A DNA stretch of 64,000 bases from Galdieria sulphuraria (Eukaryota > Rhodophyta > Bangiophyceae > Galdieriales > Galdieriaceae), in NCBI RefSeq assembly GCF_000341285.1, contig NW_005178467.1, positions 62,001 to 126,000 of the forward strand, written 5' to 3'. Position 1 is the first letter of the stretch. Each line of letters opens with the position of its first letter. The notes under the pieces were generated by a model. That model saw only the letters and a list, made by a program, of their open reading frames with translations, was not told the DNA's origin and ran no database searches. Made by a program: the position numbers and the translations under genes. Shown piece after piece: positions 48,926-58,950 of this stretch.

Positions 48926-49806
48926 ATGGACGATTTCTGGATTCGCTTGCGAAGGGAAACAAGAAGAGAACATAATGTGAGCAATACCCTGGTAAACCTA
49001 ACCCTACCTTTTGCACTATCAGACCGTCGCGTATACGTTAAGGTAGAAAATCTGCACCTTAATTGGAAATATTTTTAAAGTTATTAAGGCGTTAGAGTCC
49101 TTTTATTATGTCTACTCCACCGTTGAAGAGGAGTTTGACCGCCAGAGAAGAAATTTTCCTAAAATAGGGGCTCTTTACTTTGAAGAGTTGAGAAGGAAAA
49201 AGGTACCTTTGTCAACATAATATGCAGTGGTTTTATTTTACTGAGTCTAGTTTGTTGCAGTCTTTTGAAAGGGACCTTCAGTTTTTCCTAGGAGACAACT
49301 GGCGCCAATTGTTACAGGAACCCAGTCCGACAGTGACGCGATATATTGATCATATTAGGCAGGTTTCTTCCGCAAAACCTTGGCTTATACTGTCTTATGT
49401 GATAACTTTGTAAGTGCTTCGTTCTAAAACCTCTCTGTTCTTATTTTGCAACAGGTATATGGCGCTTTTCAGGGGAGGTTCTGTTCTCCGTAAAATTTTG
49501 GTAGTTTCCATGGCTCTCGATAAAAATTCTGGAGAGGGCCTCGCAATTTATGACTTTTCAAATGTTAGTGATACAGATGCTTTCTTTAAGAAGTATGTTG
49601 AAACAGTTAATGCTCTAACTCTGTCGGAAGAACAAAAAGATGAAGTTATTGAAGAGAAAAGAGCTATTTTCTTGTGGAACGATGAGATATTCAATGAAGT
49701 GAGGAATGGTCCATATTATAAGGCTATTTTATGGAGGTTCTTTTGGTCCGTGGTTTTCGTTGTTGTTGTTGTTATCTTCTTTTTGAAGAAAAGAAACTAC
49801 TGGTAG
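48926..49806 (+). CDS. Tail-anchored heme-oxygenase-like protein with altered distal site
   Basis: Animal-type heme oxygenase fold. Four exons: 48926-49042, 49089-49202, 49261-49409 and 49455-49806, with introns of 45-58 nt. 243 residues. Alignment by eye to HMOX1: LRRETRREHN (proximal His kept), KALESFYYVYSTVEEEFDRQ, ALYFEELRRK, FERDLQFFLGDNWRQLL, AKPWLILSYVITLYMALFRG, GSVLRKI, NSGEGLAIYDF and VIEEKRAIFLWNDEIFNEV. It ends in a hydrophobic helix plus KKRNYW, an ER tail anchor. The distal GDLSGG is ALFRGG here: Gly139 and the catalytically important Asp140 are replaced by Ala and Leu. Bilin-forming activity is therefore doubtful. It is unlike the soluble plastid enzyme used for phycobilins. 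Confidence 0.85.
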
Positions 49807-50379
49807 CCTATAAAATGAAAAGAGGACTATGTGGAACAAGAAGAGTGTTTGTAGAATTCATTGCAGGACGTAGTCTTCAACGTTCACCGCTTTTCAGAAA
49901 GGAGGCATTCCAGTACATGTTTGGTTGTTTCAAGCAGAACATTAAAGAATTATGTTTCGTATAACTATTAACTTGCAAAACGTTGTTTCGTGGTATATCT
50001 GTGGTCACACTATATTATTATGAAGATGATGATGATTCTGATCCCTCTTAGTCACCCCAATGGAAGCGGCAAGCAAAGAGGGAGTGGACGACATAGGAAA
50101 AGAGTCTTTCTGTTGCTTTCTATCAGGAACAACTTCAAACATTTATACAGATTCAGAGAAGAACATTTTCGTCTTGATTGGTTATCGTAGAATTTTATTG
50201 TTCAGTCATTCTCCGCATTTCGACAATACTCTTGACGAAATAATTAGGCTCCAATAGTCTTATTTCACTCATTCATTGTTATTGAAACACGTTCATTTCA
50301 CTGTTTACAAAATTTCATTAATGTTGGTTCTAATTGACTGTTGCAAAAGTTATTCGTGGTACAAAGGAGGCCATACTTC
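49807..50379. other. Spacer after the heme-oxygenase-like gene, with a weak 65-codon frame
   Basis: About 570 bp with no supported gene. An ATG frame at 50060-50257 (MEAASKEGVDDIGKESFCCF...) has fairly protein-like composition but no recognised family and no clear upstream exon. It may be a small gene or chance. Confidence 0.3.
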
Positions 50380-51657
50380 CTATTGAGTTCTCCTTGATGC
50401 TCTTTCTGATTGGCAATAGGGGCACGACGATCTCAGGAACCACCGATGTCTTCCAAGTTCATTGCGGTGTGCACACTTTTTTTTATGCTCGACAGCTCGA
50501 GATATGTACCAGTAAAGAGCAAGCATAGACATGGACAGGGGTATCAGTAACTTCACTTGTTGTATATATTTCCATACAAAACGAAAAATAGCTATCTTAG
50601 TTCTATTTCCTTTGCTTATACTTTTTGTTGACTGCAGCTCTTCTTCAACAGACACAGAGTTGGTATCAAGGACACCTCCTTCCTTAGATTCGTAGTTCCT
50701 TGTTGTTCCCTGTTCTATCAGGTTTGCAACAGAAGGGAAAGTTTGAGTTTCCTTGGATATGAGAGTTTCCACCGAAAACAAAGTTTCGTCTTCAGGAATT
50801 AAAACGACGGCTCTACTCGATTCTTTGAAAGGTCTCAACAACATGTAGAAGGCAATAATACAGAAGCAAGAAATAAAAAACATAAAAAAGTTGCTTGTGC
50901 AGAGTCTTTGAATCTTCGTCTTGATTCTTGAAAGTCTGCCTGGTACTGGAAGTCTCCGTAGCTGAACGTTTAGTAATGATATTTCTAATTGTTGTTCTTC
51001 CTGTGCTCTCGTACTAAGGCCTGTAGTTTCACGAGAGTGCTCGAGGTATTGCAGAGACTCTAACAAAAGACGACTCTTCATTAGTCGTAGGAAGTCTTTT
51101 GGATAAGTCATGAGGAGATGAAACAAATATTGAGTTCTCTGCTTGTATGTAGAACTTTCAAACATCTGTTTTGCTATCAAACATTCCATTTCATGCTCTG
51201 ATGATGTTTCTTGTCTAAATGGAACCATTTCTCTTTGACGCAAATGACCGATTTCATAGTAGTTTGGCCTTCTAAGCTGTATAATATGTGCATGTAGTTC
51301 TTCAAACTGATCTGGAGGAAATAATTCATATAGACAGGATTCAGATCGAGCTTCGTCGATCAGGAACAACAAAAAAAGTTTCCAATGATGCGAATTGGTT
51401 TCTTTAGATGAAATGAAATCGACTATTTTCTTGCAAAGGTCGAGAAAAGATTGTGAGGCCGTAACATTTTGCTTGCGAAACATGCGAATAGAAGAGATGA
51501 TCCTTCGAATGAGCTGCTTTTGCTCAACTTGTATTTCATTTAGTTGATGTATTCTCGGATCTATCAAATAGAGACCAGTTTGAAAGTCCACTGGGGTCTG
51601 AACCAAAGAGAGCTGTGAGAATATAGTATTTCTAAAACCTGCTCTTAAGTCTCCCAT
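50380..51657 (-). CDS. Unrecognised protein with two transmembrane segments
   Basis: Single exon, 425 residues from the ATG at 51657. Family not recognised. Residues 1-245 are soluble and mostly helical, rich in Gln, Arg and Leu (LIRRIISSIRMFRKQ, YLFHLLMTYPKDFLRLMKSR). A hydrophobic segment follows (NFFMFFISCFCIIAFYMLL), then about 100 polar, Ser/Thr/Glu-rich residues, a second hydrophobic segment (LLIPLSMSMLALYWYIS) and a basic tail containing SSCPYCQSE. This suggests a membrane protein with both ends on one side and a loop on the other. No enzymatic motif seen. Length, lack of stops and a good ATG support a real gene. Confidence 0.7.
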   Translation of the reverse strand: MGDLRAGFRNTIFSQLSLVQTPVDFQTGLYLIDPRIHQLNEIQVEQKQLIRRIISSIRMFRKQNVTASQSFLDLCKKIVDFISSKETNSHHWKLFLLFLIDEARSESCLYELFPPDQFEELHAHIIQLRRPNYYEIGHLRQREMVPFRQETSSEHEMECLIAKQMFESSTYKQRTQYLFHLLMTYPKDFLRLMKSRLLLESLQYLEHSRETTGLSTRAQEEQQLEISLLNVQLRRLPVPGRLSRIKTKIQRLCTSNFFMFFISCFCIIAFYMLLRPFKESSRAVVLIPEDETLFSVETLISKETQTFPSVANLIEQGTTRNYESKEGGVLDTNSVSVEEELQSTKSISKGNRTKIAIFRFVWKYIQQVKLLIPLSMSMLALYWYISRAVEHKKKCAHRNELGRHRWFLRSSCPYCQSERASRRTQ

Positions 51658-52949
51658 AGTTGCTCTTCAAATCAAGAGAATTTAAAATGGACATTCTCTG
51701 GAGAGCGGGCTGCCGCCAAATGGGAACTCCTCGATTTCAAAATTTTTGAGCTCTGCACCATTATCTTTGGAGAAGTTCACAATGGTAAAACTAAGGTTAA
51801 TGTTTTTGCACATTTTGAATGTTACATTTGGCAAGTTCTCCGGGAACAAAGTAATATGAACATGTTTCATATGAGATAGTGTCGCTTTCTGATATTAGAG
51901 AACAAATGTTTAGATGTTCCCTAGTTTCGAAGTTTGTCAAACTATAAAGTTTCATTCTGAAAATATAAGACGCTATCTCAGTGATGCTCACAAATCAGTA
52001 AATTTGCAACTTTAGAGATGTACACCTCAATTTAGCTGTATTATGATTCGTCAGTATCGTCGTCAAAAGTCCATATCAGAAATCCATAAATCTTCATTCA
52101 ATATGATTGCTTAGGCTAACCCGTCTTTATTTTTTCAAACTTTAGCCTCTGAGTGAATCCTGCACACCTCCAAAACTATTAACCCAAAGATTCCCAATTC
52201 GTTTGTCGAACATAGAAGAATGGATAGATTCATATGAATAGAGAAAAGATTTACGAGTTCATAAAACTATTAGAGTTGTGCCATCTTTGATCCAACTTTT
52301 CTTTCCGAAGCATTATTCGGGAATGTTTCTCCTCACAAGTCCATTTTTCAAGCATTTGTTGAATTATTTATTGTAGCCACGAGTTACCGACTTCGTCTCT
52401 AAACTCATAAGACCATTGTTCAACTTGACATGGAGAAGAATACAGAGAGCATATTAAACTAACGCAAAGCTAAAGTTGAAAAGAGTAGTACATTTAGTAG
52501 TCTACAAAAGAATGGAGAAGGTTTATCCTTGATGAGCCAAATTAACTTGATTCGAGGCAAAGGGCAAAAAAAAAGGGACTTAGCGGGCGGTTGACTAAAG
52601 GATTCACGACAATGACAAGCGTCTACTTCCTTTTTAAACGAAGTAACTGCTGATAAAATCGCTTCTTTGATGTAGTGTAGTGGCTTCATAAAAGTCCGAC
52701 CATTGGTGCACCAGTAAATCGAGTAAGTGGTTATCTTCCCAACTATGAAAAGCTGGATGCTATCAATGAAGCAGTTATGAAAGAACCTGAACCAACGACG
52801 TCATCTCTTTTTGATAATAAACGGTTTCTGTGTTATGTATCACTGTTGTAGATGCCAAACGAGAGGAGGGCAAATGAGATGTACGAAGCCCGCGAAACAA
52901 AATTTAAAAATTCAAAGGCGCCAAGACGTTGCGGGAACTTGTTTGTTTG
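51658..52949. other. 1.3-kb region without a supported gene
   Basis: Longest gene-free stretch in the window, between a minus-strand and a plus-strand start, so it carries both promoters. Short frames exist (for example 76 codons on the minus strand at 52459-52689), but none is recognisable. No tRNA, repeat array or transposon was seen. Confidence 0.45.
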
Positions 52950-54098
52950 ATGAGTGTCAAGATTCGTAAGAGACTGGTGATTTCTTCTGAGAGTGAAAGC
53001 TCTCCTTTGAAAGATATCCAAAATAGTGACAGCTCTGAACAAGAATGTGAACTTCCCTCCCTTTTAGAACGCTTACATAGGAGACAGAATTTTAAGTCGT
53101 CAACTCCGGTACTTCCCAAAAAACTATCCCCGTTCAACGGCAAGGTTGTGAATTCTGCTGGAAAAGAAAACACACCCTCCTGCTCTATTTGCTTTACTTC
53201 GCCTGCTGAAACTCCTTCTTATCCGGACTGTTGCAATCACACTTTTTGTTATGAGTGTTTGATTAAGTGGAGTGATATGCTCAATATTTGTCCTCTTTGC
53301 AAAAGAAAGTTTCATTTTATATGCGACTTATTCGAAGCAGGAAAGAAGATTAAAATAACGGACAGAAACCAGCCCAAGTATTTAGAGGACGAAACTTACT
53401 TCAACCAAATGGAAGAGGCCGTTTATTGTGCCTTCTGTGGGAGTGACACGAACGAACAAGTGTTGCTCCTTTGTGACGGTTGCAATGTTGGGATGCATAC
53501 ATACTGTCTAACTCCACCTCTCGACGAAGTTCCTCCAGGAGAATGGTTTTGTCCAGAGTGTCAGGAATCACGACAGGCAGAACAAATCTCCAATATATCT
53601 CGGTCAAGAGTGGCACTCAGAAACAGGAGAACACGTAGAAGAACGACCCGTGTGAGTGGTTCCACACGTTCTCGACGACAAAGGGGTCGAGGATCTCGAG
53701 GAAGGCAACAAAATCAGCTTTCCGTGTCCGCAACAAGGACGGTGAGGAACTCGGAACGCGCACTATCTCAAGTTGCTGCTGTTAACAACATTAGTATTCC
53801 CTATCCACATATCATAAGTGACGAATCTGATGAACGTTCATCTGGATATGCTTCAGACGACAGTTTCCTACAAGGACTTTGGATTCATCCAGAATCGAAT
53901 TGTGAACATTCCTCTTTCAACAGAGAATATTCTGAAACTCAATATACTTTTCTCACGAATCGATTGAATTCTAATTGTTTACCCCGTGACATCATGTACA
54001 GATATGGCATTGGTGGTGCCAGGGCCACTGGTTGCAGACAAATTCTTGGTGACATTAGCCCAAACTTTGTTCCAGAAACACCTGAAAATAAAACCTGA
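52950..54098 (+). CDS. RING and PHD finger protein (PHRF1-like)
   Basis: Probable chromatin-associated E3 ubiquitin ligase. Single exon, 382 residues, starting MSVKIRKRLVISSESESS. The RING finger is CSICFTSPAETPSYPDCCNH, TFCYECLIKW, CPLCKRKF. The PHD finger is CAFCGSDTNEQVLLLCDGCN, VGMHTYCLTPPLDEVPPGEW, FCPEC, with the Trp and acidic residues of H3K4-type readers. An Arg/Ser/Gly-rich stretch (RRTRRRTTRVSGSTRSRRQR) follows, as in PHRF1, then a low-complexity tail. Much shorter than animal PHRF1, lacking the Pol II C-terminal-domain-binding end. Name is by domain order. Confidence 0.88.
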   Translation: MSVKIRKRLVISSESESSPLKDIQNSDSSEQECELPSLLERLHRRQNFKSSTPVLPKKLSPFNGKVVNSAGKENTPSCSICFTSPAETPSYPDCCNHTFCYECLIKWSDMLNICPLCKRKFHFICDLFEAGKKIKITDRNQPKYLEDETYFNQMEEAVYCAFCGSDTNEQVLLLCDGCNVGMHTYCLTPPLDEVPPGEWFCPECQESRQAEQISNISRSRVALRNRRTRRRTTRVSGSTRSRRQRGRGSRGRQQNQLSVSATRTVRNSERALSQVAAVNNISIPYPHIISDESDERSSGYASDDSFLQGLWIHPESNCEHSSFNREYSETQYTFLTNRLNSNCLPRDIMYRYGIGGARATGCRQILGDISPNFVPETPENKT

Positions 54099-54371
54099 GA
54101 ATTTTAAGACTTCACTAGCTGAAAATTGAAATATTTTTACGTAGTCTAATGCTATATTGTGAAAAGCGAGATTTCACTTTTCGATGTTGTAAAGCATTCC
54201 TGGAATTTCTTGTTCTTCCTATTTCATAATTGCACTGTATGAAGCATAAAATTGGCAAAAGAATTAAATCTAAAAGAAAAATACTATATACACAACTTTG
54301 ACAAAATGTAGGAATAGCAATGTTATTGCGTAAGTAGAACGAGAACTGAACTTCAAGAAGCTGCTAGCAAA

Positions 54372-57300
54372 CTAACCAATCGTATGTAGCTGAGTATTGG
54401 CGACGACATTTTCATCATTGACAATATCGTCAGCAAAATCAAACATTGCTCCTTTCCAAGGTGAATTGTCTTTCATATTTGTATGAAGTGAACCTTCTAG
54501 ATTTGAGTTTGAACGAAATGAACTGGCAACGAGAGGACCACTGTCATCCGATACGGTCAAATTTTTTCTCTTATTTGTTTCAGTAGTCGCTGTCATTCTG
54601 TACATTGATGCAGGAAGAATGAGCATTCCTGTGTACTCCGAAAGATCCCATTTCTTTCCTTCCTACGAGAAAACTTTGAATAGACAGGAAAGATATCATG
54701 AAGGCACTTACTTGTTTTTTCTTCATTATTGTCAATGCAACTTGAGCAACTTCTCTTATTGCCTCAGTTCCTGAAGAGACAGACGACTCTGTGGCATCTT
54801 CCGACAACAAAATAGCTCGAAGAATTTGCTGCAAAAACATGGCATGATCCTGACGAGTCTCCAGTATACGTTCAAAAAAGAAATCAAGACATTTCGAAGT
54901 ATCTGCAAAGTTATCCTGAACTTTGTCTGTTTGGAAATCAGGGTGATGTGCCAAGATCCATACTAAATGCATCAGATTGCATTCAGGCAGTAACGAGAAA
55001 AATGAATGGCCAAAGTCATTTTCATTAGAAACTTGTTGATTCTTCACCTGGTTGACATAGAGGTGCCGTATTTGCACGACCTTGGATGCTAACCGTACAG
55101 CAGAAGTATAATTTGTTTTGTCCGGATCAACCGCCGTAAGTGCGAAAAAAGAAAACCATTTAAAACTCAATCGATGATGCAAAAGTTCTTTACAGAGACG
55201 CTGCATAAATTTCAGGCGAACTTCTGGAATAGGATCTTGAATAGTTAATCCTACTTCTAAAAATTCAAAAGGACCAAAGAATTCTTTTATAAAGGATTTC
55301 CTCTGCATTTTGAGTAATACCTTCGCGCATGAGAGGCGAACGTCTCCAAAAGAATCAGTCGCTTCTTGTTGATTTGAGTTGTTTAATGTACCTTTCACGT
55401 TGCCTCTTCTTCTTAATATGTCAAAAAGAATATCCAATATTAACTTTGGAGAGAATGGTATTGTAGATAAATCTTCACTATTAATAACTAAGTTCCCTAT
55501 CAGTTTAATAGCGAGAACGTAAATTTGGTGAGACTTGAAAGTCTTTCCAGCCGGATTCAAGATTTCCTCAAGAGAGAAACAAACAATTTCTTCCAATGAC
55601 TCGACACTCTTCACGGGGCCATGCTTTACAAGCTGCGAAAATATACACAGTATTCGCGAAATTCTATCTTCGTCCAAGTTCAATTTCCAATTTGGCTGAC
55701 TTAAGACTCGTTCAATGAATTTTCTCCAAGAAATGTCGCTATATGAATGCCCAAACATCTGAGCCAGTGAGCCAATAGCGTATTTAACTCCTTCCTGTGG
55801 CAAAGTATCTTTTAAGGAAATTTCTGAAAGCAACTGCCATAGATTAGACTCTGCAGTTGATTGTAGATCCTTTGCAACATAAAAGAGAAGCTCAAGTACT
55901 CTTAAAAGGTAAGCCAAGTCGTATCCTTCCTTCTCACAGGCAGCTCTAGCTGTTTTGTTTCTTTTTGAACGTCTCTTTGTCTTTCCTTCGTTGGAGAATG
56001 TTCTTAGCAGCTCTTCTATACATCTTATTTGATCATCGAAAAATTCTGGGAAATGCCTGGCGAAAATTAAACTGAAGTCAAACTGCAATTTCGTTTTTCC
56101 GAGGCAAGAACTTGTTTTCGAGCTATTTGAACGGATAGAATCTAAAAGTCTTGCTGCAAGTTTAGAAATTGAGATATTAAGGAACGGAAATGACTTACTC
56201 TACGGCGGAGACCTTATTGAATAGCAAGCAGCTGCAGCGACAAAGAAAGCAGCTTTCTATAAAGCTCCACAACTCCGTTCTTGTGTGAAAAACTCTGCGA
56301 AGCGATTCAATACTGGCCAGCTTATCGCTAGTAGATGAATAGAGACTACAAATGGAACGCAAATGTTTCACTATAGATCGATTCTTTGTTCGAAACACTG
56401 AATGAAGAAGTTCCTCAGCTCTTTTGTGTTCAAGAGCTTTTGCAAGAACTTGAATGGCTTCATTAAAAGAGACGTCAGCTGCATTTCCTTCATTGCTGTC
56501 TGCAGCATTAGCTTTGACCGCTTCATTATTTTTGTCAATGATGGAGAGCAAGTAAGATAGACATTTGTTTGCTTTGCGATGCTTTGCTATGAGAGATTCG
56601 AAAACTTTTTTCCCGTTTTTCAGAGTCCAAAAGACGTTCTCAACGTAGAACATCAAATTGGCTTGTCCCTCAAAAGTTTTCGCTTCTTCAAAGAAGATGA
56701 ACCTTTCTATCATAAAACAAGATTCATCATCATTCTCACGGTGGAGCCGCTCATAAGCAATCAAAAGTTCTTCAGGTACCCAACTCAGCTTTCTAGACAG
56801 TTCCTTTCGTTGTTCTTTGTTTTTGTTCCAATTTTTTTCCACCATTGCTAACTCTTGAAGAAACGCTTTCGTTATTTGCTGAATTGTTTCCTTCCGAATT
56901 CTCGCTTTCTTATCATAAAGTCTACTGACTACTGACTTGAGAGTTTCTACAGAAAATGCATTCCAATTGGAACAAATTTTTTGAATAGCGGTTTCTCGGA
57001 CCTTCTCATCGGTATCCAAAACTCTTTCCTGAAGATACTTTTGAATTTTCGTGGAAACATTTGGATGAACTCTTAGTATTGACTCAGCCAATATACATAA
57101 TTCAACTCTAATGGAAGGCTCAACGTCGTAAAAACGCCCGAGGAGCTCATCAAACAAAGTTGCATACTTCTCAAACAGATTGGAATCAGAAGAAGAAAAA
57201 AGTTTCCCAAGTAGGCGAATGCTTTTAGTGCGAACATTGACATCTTCAACTTTCAATTCTGCTTCTAACCCAGGGAAAACATAGAGAAGCAGATCAGGGG

Positions 57301-58444
57301 CTACGTAGAATAATTGTTGAACGAGATCATGAACTCTGTCTCGCAGATCACTATCGACAGTCCTTTTATCTACAAAAACTGCATTTAGAAACGAGGAGAC
57401 CGGCAATTGTAAGCTATCTTTGCATCTCAATACAAGCATCTTTGCAAGTTTGTATGACTCAGGAGACTGCTGCGAAAAAGGAGGAATGAGCCTCATAAGG
57501 GCAGCATCAAGAACAGATTGAGAAATTTGATCTGCTTCCTCGACGACATTTGCCATCAACTCGGTCAGATATAGATGTACTTTATAAGAATGATTCTCAG
57601 ATATTATTGTGAAGCATTTCTCCAGAAGGTCAACGCTTATTTCTTCGTCGTTTGCAACGAGAGCAAATGCTTTTGTGGTTGCCAATCTTTCCAAAAGATA
57701 GAAATACCATGGAAACAAGGAACCTTCAAAATTTTCAAGACCACTTAGTTGCCTAATAAAAAATGGAAATATTCTCTGTGAAAAGAATTTTAGCTATTTT
57801 CGTTCCAGAACTTCCTGTAATGTATATCTATATTCTTACCTTCAGTTCGTCTTTACTAAAAGGAGTTTCGGGGGCAAACAGCCTAAGAATATCTGCAAGG
57901 CAGCAAGCAGATAATATTCGTATATTCTGATTTTTGCTTTCAAGGAAACAAGATGCACAGAGAGATTTTGCTGCAATAGCTAAGTTTTCTGATTCTTCCG
58001 TTGACAAAGATTCTTGAGGAACTGCCATAAGTTGTTCACAGAGTATCTGAGACAAAAGTCAAAGCTTCTAGGAATAAGATGATCTTTCTATCTTACTCGT
58101 ATTTGTTTCGTTAGTGCTTCGGGTCCAAGATCACGCCAAGAATCAAGACTTGATAGATACTTGTTTAACTCAGAACTGTTCCTTTCAACCGTTGGAAAGT
58201 TGTTTTCAAGAGTTTGGTTGGTATTGTTGGGCTCGTTTTCTTTCTTTGAAATAAGAGGTTCGGCACTACTTGATTGCGACACTTCGATATTCGAAATATA
58301 GGAGTCTATTGCGTTGTTTCGTGGACCAGATACTTGGAACATTTGGGAGATTGGCCTTGAGTCAGAACTCATCTTCCTTTTGCGAACATTTTTTGTATGT
58401 AAACTCTTTTTCGGATGACTTTTCTTGGTTTTACTTCGCTTCAT
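54372..58444 (-). CDS. PDS5: Cohesin-associated protein PDS5
   Basis: HEAT-repeat regulator of cohesin in sister-chromatid cohesion. Five exons: 58097-58444, 57840-58046, 56199-57775, 54712-56149 and 54372-54662, with introns of 50, 64, 49 and 49 nt. 1286 residues. The signature is IRILSACCLADILRLFAPE, then FSKDELKRIFPFFIRQLSGL and YFYLLERLATTKAFALV, exactly the PDS5 order. HEAT repeats follow (RTKSIRLLGKLF, SIRVELCILAESIL, DEKVRETAIQKICSNW, KARIRKETIQQI). The start MKRSKTKKSHPKKSLHTKNV is basic, a likely nuclear signal. The third intron must use GCAAG, 4 nt beyond a CAG, to keep frame. The long N-terminal tail before HEAT 1 is lineage-specific. Confidence 0.93.
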
Positions 58445-58950
58445 TGAAATAGGCAATCGGTTTGGCGCCAAAAATTTTGGGCTGCATTTGAAATGATTTA
58501 ATCCTTGTGAAGAAATCGCTTGAAAGCTTCATTATTTTGGAACAAAGTATTTCCACAATACTTTCAAATATTGTGTGTATTACTTTGCAAGGCAGATATT
58601 CTTACCAGTAAACTGAAATATTTCTCATTTTAATAGGATATTCTTTGAAGCCACGCTCTGGAATAACAAAGAAATTTTTCTCAAACCATCTTCTTATCTA
58701 TTCAAAGATGTTCAACAAGTGGAAGACTATCTGTCCCAATCGGCATAAAAAGTACTGGATTCTAGAAACTAAGGGTAGTTTAGAAACTGTAGTGCATTGA
58801 AGAAGTTCTCAAGTTAGAAAAAAATCTATCATGGCTGTTGTAACAATTATTCTTCGAAATTGATCATTTGTTTTACCGAATTTCTTAACATTTGGAAGCA
58901 ATTTCTTCCAAATAGGAAACTTGGAAGGTTTTCACATTCTTTGTACCCAT
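58445..58950. other. Divergent spacer between PDS5 and RPAP1-like genes
   Basis: 506 bp containing both promoters; no gene or repeat recognised. Confidence 0.5.

Noticed and set aside
48994-49008. CCTAACCCTA-like stretch resembling telomeric repeat
   Set aside because: Single occurrence inside a coding exon of the heme-oxygenase-like gene; no array.
49731-49964. Frame overlapping the tail of the heme-oxygenase-like gene (MEVLLVRGF...)
   Set aside because: Out-of-frame overlap with the tail-anchor coding sequence; Cys-run composition is typical of a shadow frame.
52459-52689. 76-codon minus-strand frame starting MKPLHYIKEAILSAV
   Set aside because: Has an ATG but no recognisable family, no partner exons, and an odd Phe/Pro-rich end; too weak to list as a gene.
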